Origin: Ohtaekwangia sp.
Lineage (GTDB): Bacteria > Bacteroidota > Bacteroidia > Cytophagales > Cyclobacteriaceae
Length of the DNA: 64,000 nt
Direction: 5' to 3'
Assembly (NCBI GenBank): GCA_021155195.1
Contig: JAJNPV010000050.1
Location: 186,001 to 250,000 of the forward strand
The first letter of the stretch is position 1; every line of letters starts with the position of its first letter. The notes beneath the pieces are model-generated. The model saw nothing but the letters and a program-made list of their open reading frames with translations, had not been told where the DNA came from and made no database searches. The position numbers and the translations under genes are program-made. This document shows positions 1 to 8,710 of this stretch, piece by piece.

Positions 1-130
1 AATCTGAACTCTTTATTTCAGCCCAATCCTTGTCTTTAAATGCCTTCCTTATGCGGTGTTCTTCTTCAAGATTTGATTGATTAACCTCTTTCTTAACTTT
101 CACCGATTTCTTTTTCGCTTTTGAAGCCAT
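1..130 (-). CDS. 5' part of an unidentified protein gene (truncated by window edge)
   Basis: The minus strand has an ATG at 130-128 followed by an open frame that runs off the left edge. The visible 43 residues start with a lysine-rich tail (MASKAKKKSVKVKK) and continue as an acidic, probably helical stretch ending in DKDWAEIKSSD. There is no signal peptide, so the product is probably cytoplasmic. The gene is divergent from the GH130-like gene at 165, leaving about 34 bp for both promoters. The visible part is too short to name; a basic tail before an 'xxDSW'-type start occurs in some Bacteroidota LOG-family (TIGR00730) proteins, but that is only a guess. Confidence 0.55.
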   Translation of the reverse strand, partial: MASKAKKKSVKVKKEVNQSNLEEEHRIRKAFKDKDWAEIKSSD

Positions 131-164
131 ATCTTACACTCACTAATTTTTTTAAAGTTACTAA

Positions 165-1292
165 ATGAAAAACAAATCCGGTTTTATTCGAATTAAATCA
201 GTTTGGGCGTTTTGCTTTTCCACAGCAATTCTCACCCTATCGTTATTTAGTTGTTCAACACCTGATCACAAAGATGAGTATAAACAAGACAGTACCTGGG
301 CAATGCTTCCATTTCAAAAAATTAATGATGTTAATCCTATTTTGAGTGCCAGCGATGGTGTGTTTATATGTCCTATTCTAAAACAGGAAGTAAAGTGGGA
401 AGAGAAGGATGTTTTCAATCCAACCGCTGTAGTTCGAAATGGAGCCATCTATCTTTTTTATCGAGCTGAAGATAACATTGGAAAATTTAACGGCACCTCA
501 CGTATAGGACTAGCCGTGAGTTCAGATGGAATACACTTTACCAGAATGAAAGAACCAATACTCTATCCGGCTGAGGATTTTATGAAAGTGTATGAGTGGG
601 AAGGTGGCATGGAAGATCCTCGGATAATTGAAAATGAAAATGGTACATATTTTATGACCTATACATCTTATGATGGTAACGTAGCACGATTGTGTCTTGC
701 TTCGTCAGTTGATTTATTGAACTGGACAAAACATGGTCTCGTTTTTCAGGGTAAGTACATCGATCATTGGAGTAAGTCGGGCGCAATTGTTGGAAAACAA
801 AAAGGGAACAACGTGATTGCCGAAAAAATTAACGGTAAGTATTGGATGTACTTTGGCGATACCGATCTATTTATGGCAACTTCCGATGATTTAATTCATT
901 GGCAACCTGTGGAAGAAGACGGGAAACTAAAATCGGTGCTAAAGCCACGCAAAGGGTATTTTGATAGCCGATTAGTAGAGAGTGGTCCCTATGCGTTGGC
1001 AACTGAAAAAGGAATTTTGCTTTTGTACAATGGAATGAACAGCGATACAGCAGGCGATGCAGACATACCGAAGGGTGCATACTGCTCCGGGCAGGCGCTA
1101 TTTAGTTTAACAAATCCCACCATGCTAATAGACAGGCTCGATCATTACTTTTTAAAACCCGATCAGCCTTACGAAACTGAAGGACAAGTAAATCAGGTTT
1201 GCTTTATAGAGGGGATGGCGCCCTTAAATGGAAAGTGGTTTTTGTATTATGGTACTGCTGATTCGAAAATTGGAGTAGCTGTAATGGAGTGA
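165..1292 (+). CDS. GH130-like glycosidase/phosphorylase lipoprotein
   Basis: This 375-aa protein has a hydrophobic N-terminus ending in LFSC (Cys30), a lipobox that predicts a lipidated, exported protein. The body looks like a five-bladed beta-propeller of the GH130/GH43 clan: FNPTAVVRNG followed by YLFYRAED near residues 85-105, and GMEDPRI near 148, the hallmark EDPR motif of GH130 (beta-mannoside phosphorylases and hydrolases). Most characterised GH130 enzymes are cytosolic phosphorylases, so a lipoprotein form more likely works as a hydrolase or on the cell surface. The gene stands alone, with no SusCD pair or mannanase beside it. Family assignment is good; substrate (a beta-mannoside) and mechanism are inferred. 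Confidence 0.75.
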   Translation: MKNKSGFIRIKSVWAFCFSTAILTLSLFSCSTPDHKDEYKQDSTWAMLPFQKINDVNPILSASDGVFICPILKQEVKWEEKDVFNPTAVVRNGAIYLFYRAEDNIGKFNGTSRIGLAVSSDGIHFTRMKEPILYPAEDFMKVYEWEGGMEDPRIIENENGTYFMTYTSYDGNVARLCLASSVDLLNWTKHGLVFQGKYIDHWSKSGAIVGKQKGNNVIAEKINGKYWMYFGDTDLFMATSDDLIHWQPVEEDGKLKSVLKPRKGYFDSRLVESGPYALATEKGILLLYNGMNSDTAGDADIPKGAYCSGQALFSLTNPTMLIDRLDHYFLKPDQPYETEGQVNQVCFIEGMAPLNGKWFLYYGTADSKIGVAVME

Positions 1293-1318
1293 TCAAATTG
1301 ACAGTGGACAATTAGCAA

Positions 1319-1363
1319 TTGACAATGTTATGCGTCTTAAACTTCATAGTTATTGATTGTCAA
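1319..1363. repeat. Inverted repeat of the attgacaat word between convergent genes
   Basis: TTGACAAT (1319-1326) and ATTGTCAA (1356-1363) form an 8-bp inverted repeat with a 29-nt spacer. It lies between two convergent genes, and the same word occurs again just upstream (attgacagtggacaattag). A similar arrangement occurs at 9360-9400, also between convergent genes. There is no T-tract, so it is not a clear intrinsic terminator. Confidence 0.4.
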
Positions 1364-1376
1364 GCTGGAAACAGAT

Positions 1377-2282
1377 TTATGGTCTCAGTAATTTTTTTAA
1401 GGTCTCATCCAACCGGATGTAATTAAATACAAATCCGGTCTTCTTTATTTTGTCGGCCGATACCTTACTTCCATTTAGTACTATATCAGCCATTTCACCT
1501 AAAATAATTTTCAAAACGAAGCCAGGGACATTCGGAAGCCATAACGGTTTTTTTAAAACTTGGGCAATCGCTTTTGTTAGTTCTGCATTCGTTATCCACA
1601 AGTCACTTACTGCATTGTATGCTCCATTCAGGCTATTTGTTTCAACGGCATGGATAAACATTTCGCAAAGATCATCTAAATGAATCCACGAAAGTTGTTG
1701 CTTACCCGTGCCCAGTGGGGAACCCACCCCCAACTTAATTGGCTTTATCATTTCTGTTAGCGCCCCGCCCCTCTCACTTAACACAATTCCTATCCGGAGT
1801 TTAACTACACGAATCGCTAATGAAGCTAACTTATCCACCTCTTCCTCCCACTGCTTGGTGACATTAGCTAAAAAATCTGTGCCTGGCTTACTATCCTCTA
1901 TAAACACTTCATCTGATTCAAAGCCATAGTATCCAATTGCAGAAGCTGACACCACTGTTTTAACTGAATGATTCACTGTTGAGAGTTTCTTATACAAGAG
2001 CCGGGAAGACTCAATCCGGCTTGTTAAAATTTCTTCCTTCCGGGATTTTGACCAACGCGTATCGGCTACTCCAGCACCTGCAAGATGAATGATTGCATCA
2101 ACACCTTCCAAAGCAGGTTTCTCCATTTCTCCCTTATCTACATCCCAAACAAAAGAAGGGACTTGCCCACTCTTGCGGCCACGGCTTAAATGAGAAACCT
2201 GGTATCCTTTTTTCAACAGAAGCTCGGTAAGTCGCGAACCAATTAGGCCCGAGGCACCGGTGATTAATATTTTCTTACTCAT
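1377..2282 (-). CDS. TIGR01777 family NAD-dependent epimerase (YfcH/SDR39U1-like)
   Basis: 301 aa, the usual length for this family. The N-terminal Rossmann fold starts with KILITGASGLIGS (residues 4-16), the NAD(P)-binding glycine motif of extended SDRs. The family pattern DAIIHLAGAGVADTRW follows near 63-78, SASAIGYYG near 112 carries the active-site Tyr region, and WIHLDDL lies near 200. The C-terminal part matches the small DUF1731-type domain (WLPNVPGFVLKIILGEMA). The physiological substrate of this family is unknown. It is convergent with the GH130-like gene and divergent from 2318; the predicted promoter of that gene directly abuts this start codon. Family call is firm, function open. 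Confidence 0.88.
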   Translation of the reverse strand: MSKKILITGASGLIGSRLTELLLKKGYQVSHLSRGRKSGQVPSFVWDVDKGEMEKPALEGVDAIIHLAGAGVADTRWSKSRKEEILTSRIESSRLLYKKLSTVNHSVKTVVSASAIGYYGFESDEVFIEDSKPGTDFLANVTKQWEEEVDKLASLAIRVVKLRIGIVLSERGGALTEMIKPIKLGVGSPLGTGKQQLSWIHLDDLCEMFIHAVETNSLNGAYNAVSDLWITNAELTKAIAQVLKKPLWLPNVPGFVLKIILGEMADIVLNGSKVSADKIKKTGFVFNYIRLDETLKKLLRP

Positions 2283-2288
2283 TATTAG

Positions 2289-2296
2289 TAGCTTTG
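2289..2296 (+). promoter_or_regulatory. -7 element TAGCTTTG
   Basis: An exact match to the Bacteroidota -7 consensus TAnnTTTG, 22 bp before the ATG at 2318. No TTG is visible at the expected -33 distance. It lies immediately outside the divergent epimerase start codon. Confidence 0.5.
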
Positions 2297-2317
2297 AATC
2301 TTTATAACAAACACACT

Positions 2318-3010
2318 ATGAATAAGTTTTTATTTTTTAATCTACTTCTCCTCATTACCGGAATTGCACACAGCCAAACCGTAACTGTAAATAAACAAAA
2401 CGAAAAAGTAAAAGGAGAAACTATTGAAGTATTTACTGTTTCGCTGGAAGGCAAGAAGGAAGATATTAAGTCGGCTTGGATTCGGTTTTTAAAGGAGATG
2501 GGAAAGTTAAAATTACTTAGCAATCCAATAACGATATCGGAACCTATAATTGGTGGAACACCTTTTAGCAAAGGAATGGTGTATGCCGGCACCAACGAAG
2601 GAGATAAAAATTCAACCGTGTGGGCGGGAATTAATCCAAAGGAATGGGAGGAAAAAGATGTTACCTATGCCAATCGTGAACTTCAAAAAATGATGAATCA
2701 GTTTGGAATTAAATTTTATCGCGATCAGGTTCAGGTTCAAATTGACGAAACGCAACAAGCATTGGATGCTGTGGCCAAGCAACAGCAACGCATGCTTAAT
2801 CAAAATAAAGACCTGACTCTTAAACTTAGCAACAACGAACAGGAAAAAACGCAATTAGAAAAATCGTTGGAAGCAAATAAGCTTGAAAACGCGGCTTTAA
2901 AAATTCGACTGGAGAAAAATAAAAAAGCGCAGGATTCTTTAGTGAACTCTACCGATCAAATAAAAAAGGTGATGGAGTTGCATAAGGAAAAGCAGCGAAA
3001 GATTAATTAA
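2318..3010 (+). CDS. Exported coiled-coil protein of unknown function
   Basis: I place the start at the ATG at 2318 rather than an upstream TTG, because it directly precedes a classical signal peptide (MNKFLFFNLLLLITGIAHSQ), giving 230 aa. The first half of the mature protein is a compact alpha/beta region without a motif I recognise; it contains VSLEGKKEDIKSAWIRFLKE. The second half, from about residue 135 on, is Gln/Lys/Glu-rich with long heptad-like stretches (TQQALDAVAKQQQRMLNQ and onward) and should form a coiled coil. It is probably periplasmic. The hydrophilic helical tail suggests self-association or a scaffold role, but no function can be assigned. Confidence 0.75.
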   Translation: MNKFLFFNLLLLITGIAHSQTVTVNKQNEKVKGETIEVFTVSLEGKKEDIKSAWIRFLKEMGKLKLLSNPITISEPIIGGTPFSKGMVYAGTNEGDKNSTVWAGINPKEWEEKDVTYANRELQKMMNQFGIKFYRDQVQVQIDETQQALDAVAKQQQRMLNQNKDLTLKLSNNEQEKTQLEKSLEANKLENAALKIRLEKNKKAQDSLVNSTDQIKKVMELHKEKQRKIN

Positions 3011-3015
3011 TCGGT

Positions 3016-3570
3016 TTATTTTGTCTTCCACTGCTTTAAGGCCTTGTCAAAATATGTGTGCTCATCCGGGAATTCTATGTATTCCACTCCTTTTGAATTT
3101 CGGGTTTCATAAGGGCGCAAATCTTCACCTTTCACTAGTTTATCAAACAGAAATAAACTTCGTTTAGTCAACGTATCGGGTACCATTTTCCAGGTGCGAA
3201 AAGTTTCTTCGTACCCGGTAAGTTTGTTATTCTCATCCAGCACAAACTTTCCACCGGTAGCTACTCGCTTATCAACTAAACTTGGAGCCCTGCGGCTTAC
3301 CAAAAAATAATGAGTGCTCCCTTTTTTATAATAAGCATCAAACTTATGAAGCTTCGCTTGTTCAATATAAGCTGAATCATAGGGGGCATAGAAACGCTCT
3401 TCGAATGATAGACCCTCCTCAGGTGGTCGACCTATATAACGAATGATTTTCCACATCATTTCATCCTGTTGTTGCGGGGTAAGATGTTCATTCACCTGAT
3501 AATTATTCTTTGTACCACATGCGCCTGCAAGCATCATCATTACAATTGCGCTAAAATAAATTCTCTTCAT
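3016..3570 (-). CDS. Small lipoprotein of unknown function
   Basis: The likely start is the ATG at 3570-3568, which begins a lipoprotein signal (MKRIYFSAIVMMMLAGACGTK; LAGAC lipobox). A longer reading would add 14 residues that run through the terminator hairpin upstream. The 184-aa product is soluble after the lipid anchor and rich in charged and aromatic residues. It contains RYIGRPPEEGLSFEERFYAP and, near the end, GVEYIEFPDEHTYFDK. I do not recognise the family. It ends 5 bp from the convergent gene at 2318-3010 and is separated from the upstream lipoprotein gene by a terminator, so it is probably its own transcription unit. Confidence 0.75.
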   Translation of the reverse strand: MKRIYFSAIVMMMLAGACGTKNNYQVNEHLTPQQQDEMMWKIIRYIGRPPEEGLSFEERFYAPYDSAYIEQAKLHKFDAYYKKGSTHYFLVSRRAPSLVDKRVATGGKFVLDENNKLTGYEETFRTWKMVPDTLTKRSLFLFDKLVKGEDLRPYETRNSKGVEYIEFPDEHTYFDKALKQWKTK

Positions 3571-3575
3571 ACTAC

Positions 3576-3610
3576 AAAAATAAGAAGACCTGCCATTGCA
3601 GCAGGTCTTC
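3576..3610 (-). terminator. Rho-independent terminator of the beta-helix lipoprotein gene
   Basis: A perfect 10-bp stem (3584-3593 with 3601-3610, sequence gaagacctgc/gcaggtcttc) with a 7-nt loop. On the minus strand it is followed by ttatttttgtag. It lies about 33 bp after the stop codon at 3644. Confidence 0.85.
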
Positions 3611-3643
3611 ACTCTTAAATTAACCTATATATTAACCGCTGTC

Positions 3644-5440
3644 TTAGTATACTTTATTCAATGGTTGGAATTCGCTCCAGCCATCAGTCCAATCCGTTGA
3701 ACCGAATGCACCCCGATACGCTCCGGTTGTATTGAAGAAAGTGTTACCGGTGAATTTAGCATCTGTAAAATTCGCTCCAGAATTAAGGTTGTTATCTCCA
3801 GCTACACCTGCTACCAATGTAAAGCTTGGATTAGAAGGATAAGTAGAAGAGGTTTGCGCTCCCCAGAACAACGATCCCGCTACCCCCAAGTCAGTAAATG
3901 TGCTAGCAACAGTTACGTTATTGAATACCGTGTTATTATTGGCAGTCCAGTAATCAGAAATTGCAGTTGCGTTTCCGGCTGAATTTGGTGCTATGGTCAG
4001 ACCTGTTGCAAAGGCTGCATCCGATGCTGAAGTTGATGTTCCTATCAACGTAGCACCTGGCACTGATAATACATTGTACGCATGCTTACTTGTTCCTGAA
4101 TTCAGATTGTCAAGTGTTCCTTGATCATCGATACGGATACCAACTCTGTATCCTGCAAAGAACGAGTTAAAGATTGAGATAGCAGATCTTCTGCGAATGT
4201 GCGCTGCATTTTGGTAGTTACCAGAAATAGAACGGCTTTGGATTTCGCGTGGACCTAGCACAGTGATGTTAGAGAAGATACCTCGTGTACAACCAGTATT
4301 GGTTGTGCCATCACAAACTCCAGCTATTGCATTTCCATTTCCCTGATTATCACTCTCAAAAGCATTTGAGCCCGATTGATCAGCAAAGAATGGATTGCGG
4401 ACTACTAAGCCAAACTGAACGTTTCCTCCCCAACCAAAGTCTGTATCAAAATCATCATCCCATGTTGAGTGAGAAACTAAATACTTACCATTTACGGTTC
4501 CACCAAACCACTCAAATCCATCATCACCACCAAATGAAACTTGAACATACTCAATGGTAGTACCGTTACCAATACCGCCCATTGTTAAACTGTTTGTTTC
4601 ATTATTAGGAGTAAGTTCTATGCCTGCATATTCAATACGAACATATTTTAACGATCCTGAGTTTTCATTTGCATTTGTGGCAGGTGTTGCGGATTCAGCC
4701 AATGAACTTCCAAAACTCTGATCTGGTGTAATCCCTTCTATTTTAGGCTTTGCTGTTTGATTTACAAAAGCGTTTCCTAACATAACAATACCACCCCAGT
4801 CTCCCCGATCTCTTTCACCAACTGCTTGAGCCGATGTAAAGACAATAGGTTTGGAGGCTGTACCATTTGCAATTAATTTACCACCTGGCTGAACAATCAA
4901 TGTAGCCTTTGTCGCTTTGTCACCTTTTACCACAGTTCCTTCAGGTACTGTTAAAGTTACTCCGCTGGGAATAAACACCTGACCTTTTAATAAATAAGGC
5001 TTCGATGCATCTAATGTTTGAGTGGTAAGATTTCCTTGTAGAGTGATTACCGGATCACCCACCGTAATTATAAAGTTTGTAATTGCTGATGGAAAATTTT
5101 TTGCATCAATTACTTGAAAAGCAATAATAATCTGAGAGCCAATTACTGCACTGGCAGGAATTGTATAATCGTAATCAATTGCTGAAGCTAAATCTAACGT
5201 AGAGATGTCTCTTGTTTCAACTTCTACACCAGAAACATAGATGACAAGATCTTGAGCTCCATTGGGTGCAGTTATAGTCAAGGACGCAGAAACGGATCCA
5301 CCTGGAACATTTTGCGCAGTTGTTGGATCTACCGTAACGGTAGGAGCTGGGTTAATGTCTTCACTTTTATCACAGCTTTGAATCACCAAAATGGATGAAA
5401 TAGCCAGAAAAAATGCGAAGAGTTTCATCGTTTTTTTCAT
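3644..5440 (-). CDS. Surface beta-helix lipoprotein paired with a TonB receptor
   Basis: 598 aa. The signal peptide ends in VIQSC (Cys23), so the protein is a lipoprotein. Residues of about 30-130 look like an Ig-like or cadherin-like domain, and from about 150 the pattern is that of a right-handed parallel beta-helix. It begins with GQVFIPSGVTLTVPEGTVVKG and LIVQPGGKLIANGT, followed by GDWGGIVMLGNA, LKYVRIEYAGIE and GDDGFEWFGGTV. This protein type commonly sits next to a TonB receptor in Bacteroidota and is thought to be its surface partner. Here it lies 163 bp downstream of the receptor but has its own promoter, a triple 11-bp direct repeat upstream and its own terminator. Its ligand is not known; the repeat suggests phosphate-linked control. 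The C-terminus has no T9SS sorting domain. Confidence 0.8.
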   Translation of the reverse strand: MKKTMKLFAFFLAISSILVIQSCDKSEDINPAPTVTVDPTTAQNVPGGSVSASLTITAPNGAQDLVIYVSGVEVETRDISTLDLASAIDYDYTIPASAVIGSQIIIAFQVIDAKNFPSAITNFIITVGDPVITLQGNLTTQTLDASKPYLLKGQVFIPSGVTLTVPEGTVVKGDKATKATLIVQPGGKLIANGTASKPIVFTSAQAVGERDRGDWGGIVMLGNAFVNQTAKPKIEGITPDQSFGSSLAESATPATNANENSGSLKYVRIEYAGIELTPNNETNSLTMGGIGNGTTIEYVQVSFGGDDGFEWFGGTVNGKYLVSHSTWDDDFDTDFGWGGNVQFGLVVRNPFFADQSGSNAFESDNQGNGNAIAGVCDGTTNTGCTRGIFSNITVLGPREIQSRSISGNYQNAAHIRRRSAISIFNSFFAGYRVGIRIDDQGTLDNLNSGTSKHAYNVLSVPGATLIGTSTSASDAAFATGLTIAPNSAGNATAISDYWTANNNTVFNNVTVASTFTDLGVAGSLFWGAQTSSTYPSNPSFTLVAGVAGDNNLNSGANFTDAKFTGNTFFNTTGAYRGAFGSTDWTDGWSEFQPLNKVY

Positions 5441-5466
5441 GTGTTTTAGTTTAATGTTTATGGGGG

Positions 5467-5474
5467 CAAAATTA
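5467..5474 (-). promoter_or_regulatory. -7 element TAATTTTG of the lipoprotein gene
   Basis: An exact TAnnTTTG match on the minus strand, 26 bp before the ATG of the lipoprotein gene. There is no good TTG at -33, as expected if an activator bound at 5502-5534 drives the promoter. Confidence 0.6.
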
Positions 5475-5501
5475 GGCCTGCCAGCCGGGCATCTAATTAA
5501 A

Positions 5502-5534
5502 GGGCAGTTAACAATTCATTACCTCAGTGTTAAC
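5502..5534 (-). promoter_or_regulatory. Triple 11-bp direct repeat, Pho-box-like activator site
   Basis: Read on the minus strand there are three consecutive 11-mers: GTTAACACTGA, GGTAATGAATT and GTTAACTGCCC. The TAA core recurs at exact 11-bp spacing. Tandem 11-bp units are the architecture of PhoB binding sites. The site lies 27 bp upstream of the -7 element of the lipoprotein gene. A further GTTAA lies 19 bp farther out. Confidence 0.5.
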
Positions 5535-5557
5535 ATCTTCATGTTCTATTAACAAAT

Positions 5558-5588
5558 AAAAAAACCTGCCTTTTACAAAGCAGGTTTT
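5558..5588 (-). terminator. Terminator after the TonB receptor gene
   Basis: The stem AAAACCTGC/GCAGGTTTT (5561-5569 with 5580-5588) is followed on the minus strand by ttttttattt. It begins 15 bp past the receptor stop and ends the receptor transcript before the lipoprotein promoter. Confidence 0.8.
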
Positions 5589-5603
5589 AGGTATGATTGC
5601 TTT

Positions 5604-8441
5604 CTACTCTGATTTGTGAAGTTTCCAGGAAAGGCCAAGAGAGAATTGAGTACCAACCTGGTATCGCTGTATCAATGCTTCTTGATCAATTTTAATCTCA
5701 TTGTCATTGTTGTTATCCTGATAAAGGCGATATGTAGCATTTAAAAGATTTTGAATATTCAACTTGGTTTCAAATCGCTTATTCCATGTTTTAGCAATCT
5801 GGAAATCAACTGACTGCCTTGGCATTTCCCACCAAGATGGAAATATTTTATCCCCTACAGAAAAAATCCTCGGGCCAAAAACGTTATATGCTGCATTAAC
5901 AGTGAACCCTGTTTCTTCATCATTGTAATATACCCCCAGGTTAATAATGTAAGGTGATTGTCCCTGTAGCGGTCTGTTTTGAATTTGATTTGTTGCCGCT
6001 GCACCAACATCTACATTACTTTCTATATAGGCAGCATTTAAGTTTACAGAAGTGTTTCTTAAGAATTTAGAAACACTTAAACTAGCCAGTGATTTTCTAA
6101 ATTCAAATTCAATACCCCATGAAGTAGCTTCCGGTGCGTTTCCATAAAACAGTTGCGGATTTTCTGTAGTGATTGAAAGATATGTTTCAATGGGATCCTT
6201 AAATCTCTTATAGAAACTACCAATGCTAATTAATTCGCCTGGATTTGGATACATCTCCCAACGTAGATCAATATTATCTATGAAAGCAGTTTTCAAATCA
6301 GGGGATCCGATAATAGCAGCCTCATATTCAAATTGATAGTACAAAAAGGGAGCGAGTTCTCTGAATTCAGGACGATTTACTGTACGACTATAGGCAGCGC
6401 GTACTAATGATCGATCTGTAATATTATAACTTACGTTCAATGAGGGTAGCGCAGCAAAAATTGGATTTTCAATATTAATCTGTCCTGCGTTGGTTCGTGC
6501 CTTTAATGTTTGAAGGTTATATTCACCGCGAAAACCTGCCGTTACATCTAACTTTCCAAATGGCATTGAACCAGTAACATACCCCGCTGCCAACAAATTA
6601 GTTCCTTCATAAGAATCTTGCGGCTGGGTTCCTTCTTCAATTACAAATCCATCTTTGCGTTTAATGTTTTCAGGTGCAAATATCTGATCCAATGGCAATC
6701 GACTTAATTCCTGGCCAATGGCTTGATCAAAATCTGCTGTGTTAGGGTATTGATAATTGATATAGCGAGCATCAAAATTGCGAGTCTTATATTCACCATA
6801 ATAGCCAGCTTTAAACACGGGAGCTTTCTTATCGTCTGCTGCCGCAAATTTCTTTTCAAAATTTAATCCATTAGAATATCCAATGTCTTTTAAATCTGAC
6901 CAGAAACGGCCTGTTTCAAATACGTTTCCTGCAGCTGGTAACTGCATGGTGTAAGGCTCTTCTGTTCCTGAAAAAGTTTTATCACGATACGTTCTGAACC
7001 TACGATAATCAGGCTCGTTACGTTTGATAAAATTCAATCCTAACAACCAGTTTAATTTGGAAGATCCATCTCCAAGTTCATGTGTGCCTTCCAATTGGCC
7101 TGAATAAATAGAACGACTAAGAAAATGATATGCATAATTGGTGCGATCAAAGTTGGGATTCTGAATTTTATCATCTCCTGTGCGAATAGTTGTTTCATTC
7201 TCACCTAATTGAACAAATAGGTTTTTGAAATCTATTCGGGTTCGGTCATTAATATCAATCATCCAATTGTGGATAAGATTTACACGCACATCATTACTGT
7301 AGAAATTATCTTTGTATTCAAACCTTTTTGTTGCTGTAGTCTCAGTAAACTCATTGTATCGCAAAAACTCAGATTGATAGTATTGATAACTATTTGAGTA
7401 AGCCAACGAAGTAAGGTTGTTGAATTTTATATGCCCAACATTAAAGTTTCTTGACATAGCGAAGTTAAAACCCATATCTACTGGTGCTTTTCTTGAGCTA
7501 TAATCAAAATTGTTAGTCAACGATTTTCCAGCACGCTCGCGCAGGCCTGAATTTTTAGATGATGCAACTAAGGTTGAGGTTGCCGGGAATCCATCAGGTA
7601 TTGAACGAAATCCATTGTCAAATCCTAGCAAATCAGTACTACTTCCATCTGAAGACAGGTGCTCTTGAAAAGTAGTGTTGGTTCTATAGCCAAAGTTTAA
7701 TCCAAAATTTGTGAAAGGCTCATAGGCGGGCTGCTTTGTTACCAATTGTATTACCCCACCCGCAAAGTCACCCGGCAATTCCGCGGATCCCGATTTATAA
7801 ATCAACATTTGATCAATGGCTCCGGCCGGAACCATGTCAAACGAAAATGATCTTCTGTCAATTTCAGTGCTAGGCGCAATGGCACCATTAATCATCACTT
7901 GGTTGTAACGCTCAGGAACTCCCCTAACAATTACAAATCGATTATCAACAATAGTAACTCCCGGAACCCGCTGCGCAATTTGTGCCACATCGCGATCTGG
8001 TAACTTGGTTATTTGTTCGGAGGAGATACCGCTAACGACTAATTTGCTTTCCTTAATAGACTTTAGAAGATTTAAATCAGTGGCAATTTCTTTTTTTGCT
8101 GTTACAATAATCTCTTCTAATTCAGCTACATCCTCAGCTAATGTTATTGCAAGAGTAGTTTTATTTCCACTCTCAACCACTACATCAGCAACAGTATGCG
8201 TTTTATAGGTTACAAAGGAAACTACTAATGTATAGGTTCCTGGTTTTACATTTTGAATCAGGAAGGCACCATCTATATCGGTAGCTGCACCCACGGTTGT
8301 TCCTTGAATAACTACGTTTGCACCAATAATGGTTTCTTGAGTTTTAGCATCCGTTACCACACCCCCAATAGTTCCATTTTGCGACCAGGCGCTTATTGAA
8401 AATCCTATTAGTGCAAGAGTTAAGTAAAGTCCTTTAATCAT
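5604..8441 (-). CDS. TonB-dependent outer-membrane receptor with CarboxypepD_reg-like domain
   Basis: 945 aa with a signal peptide (MIKGLYLTLALIGFSISAWS). Residues of about 22-95 form the carboxypeptidase-regulatory-like beta-sandwich (GGVVTDAKTQETIIGANVVI). The plug follows at about 125-250 (ITKLPDRDVAQIAQRVPGVT, VIVRGVPERYNQVMINGAI, GDFAGGVIQLVTKQ), and the rest is a 22-strand barrel with alternating aromatic and polar residues up to the terminal LGLSWKLHKSE. It should import a ligand into the periplasm using ExbBD/TonB energy. It has no SusD-like partner; a beta-helix lipoprotein gene follows instead. The divergent gene encodes an arsenate-reductase/phosphatase-like protein, and 11-bp repeats lie between the two. 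A phosphate or organophosphate ligand is therefore plausible but inferred. Confidence 0.9.
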   Translation of the reverse strand: MIKGLYLTLALIGFSISAWSQNGTIGGVVTDAKTQETIIGANVVIQGTTVGAATDIDGAFLIQNVKPGTYTLVVSFVTYKTHTVADVVVESGNKTTLAITLAEDVAELEEIIVTAKKEIATDLNLLKSIKESKLVVSGISSEQITKLPDRDVAQIAQRVPGVTIVDNRFVIVRGVPERYNQVMINGAIAPSTEIDRRSFSFDMVPAGAIDQMLIYKSGSAELPGDFAGGVIQLVTKQPAYEPFTNFGLNFGYRTNTTFQEHLSSDGSSTDLLGFDNGFRSIPDGFPATSTLVASSKNSGLRERAGKSLTNNFDYSSRKAPVDMGFNFAMSRNFNVGHIKFNNLTSLAYSNSYQYYQSEFLRYNEFTETTATKRFEYKDNFYSNDVRVNLIHNWMIDINDRTRIDFKNLFVQLGENETTIRTGDDKIQNPNFDRTNYAYHFLSRSIYSGQLEGTHELGDGSSKLNWLLGLNFIKRNEPDYRRFRTYRDKTFSGTEEPYTMQLPAAGNVFETGRFWSDLKDIGYSNGLNFEKKFAAADDKKAPVFKAGYYGEYKTRNFDARYINYQYPNTADFDQAIGQELSRLPLDQIFAPENIKRKDGFVIEEGTQPQDSYEGTNLLAAGYVTGSMPFGKLDVTAGFRGEYNLQTLKARTNAGQINIENPIFAALPSLNVSYNITDRSLVRAAYSRTVNRPEFRELAPFLYYQFEYEAAIIGSPDLKTAFIDNIDLRWEMYPNPGELISIGSFYKRFKDPIETYLSITTENPQLFYGNAPEATSWGIEFEFRKSLASLSVSKFLRNTSVNLNAAYIESNVDVGAAATNQIQNRPLQGQSPYIINLGVYYNDEETGFTVNAAYNVFGPRIFSVGDKIFPSWWEMPRQSVDFQIAKTWNKRFETKLNIQNLLNATYRLYQDNNNDNEIKIDQEALIQRYQVGTQFSLGLSWKLHKSE

Positions 8442-8498
8442 ACTATTGTTATTTCCCGCAAAGGTGGCTCGACAATATTATCCCTCTGGGACGGGTAT

Positions 8499-8520
8499 GT
8501 TACGGAATTGTTAAACAGCA
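8499..8520 (+). promoter_or_regulatory. Two 11-bp direct repeats, Pho-box-like
   Basis: GTTACGGAATT is followed immediately by GTTAAACAGCA, with GTTA at 11-bp spacing as in the box at 5502-5534. It lies 58 bp upstream of the TonB receptor start, but the GTTA units read away from that gene, towards 8724. Confidence 0.4.
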
Positions 8521-8629
8521 ACGAGTTTAGCCCGGAGCCATTGACAAAAAACGAGAAACTGAAATGCACATTCTTGTGCTAACGCAAATGAAAATGAGGC
8601 ACTTAGCGGATAATACCAAATAACATTGC

Positions 8630-8651
8630 GGTAAAGAAATGGTAAAGAAAT
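8630..8651 (+). repeat. Perfect tandem 11-bp repeat GGTAAAGAAAT x2
   Basis: Two identical 11-mers lie side by side in the divergent control region (8442-8723), 73 bp before the start at 8724. GGTAA resembles the middle unit of the 5502-5534 box. A GTTAAC follows at 8661 but out of 11-bp phase. The rest of this 280-bp region holds no gene. Confidence 0.5.
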
Positions 8652-8686
8652 TAAGATTTGGTTAACATTAATAAGCTAGCCAATCA

Positions 8687-8704
8687 TATCGTAATATTAC
8701 GATA
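8687..8704. promoter_or_regulatory. 18-bp perfect palindrome, probable repressor operator
   Basis: TATCGTAATATTACGATA is a perfect 18-bp palindrome that ends 6 bp before the -7 element at 8711, so a bound dimer would block RNA polymerase. Shape and position suit an ArsR/SmtB-family winged-helix repressor, but no such gene lies in this window. Confidence 0.6.
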
Positions 8705-8710
8705 GATCAT

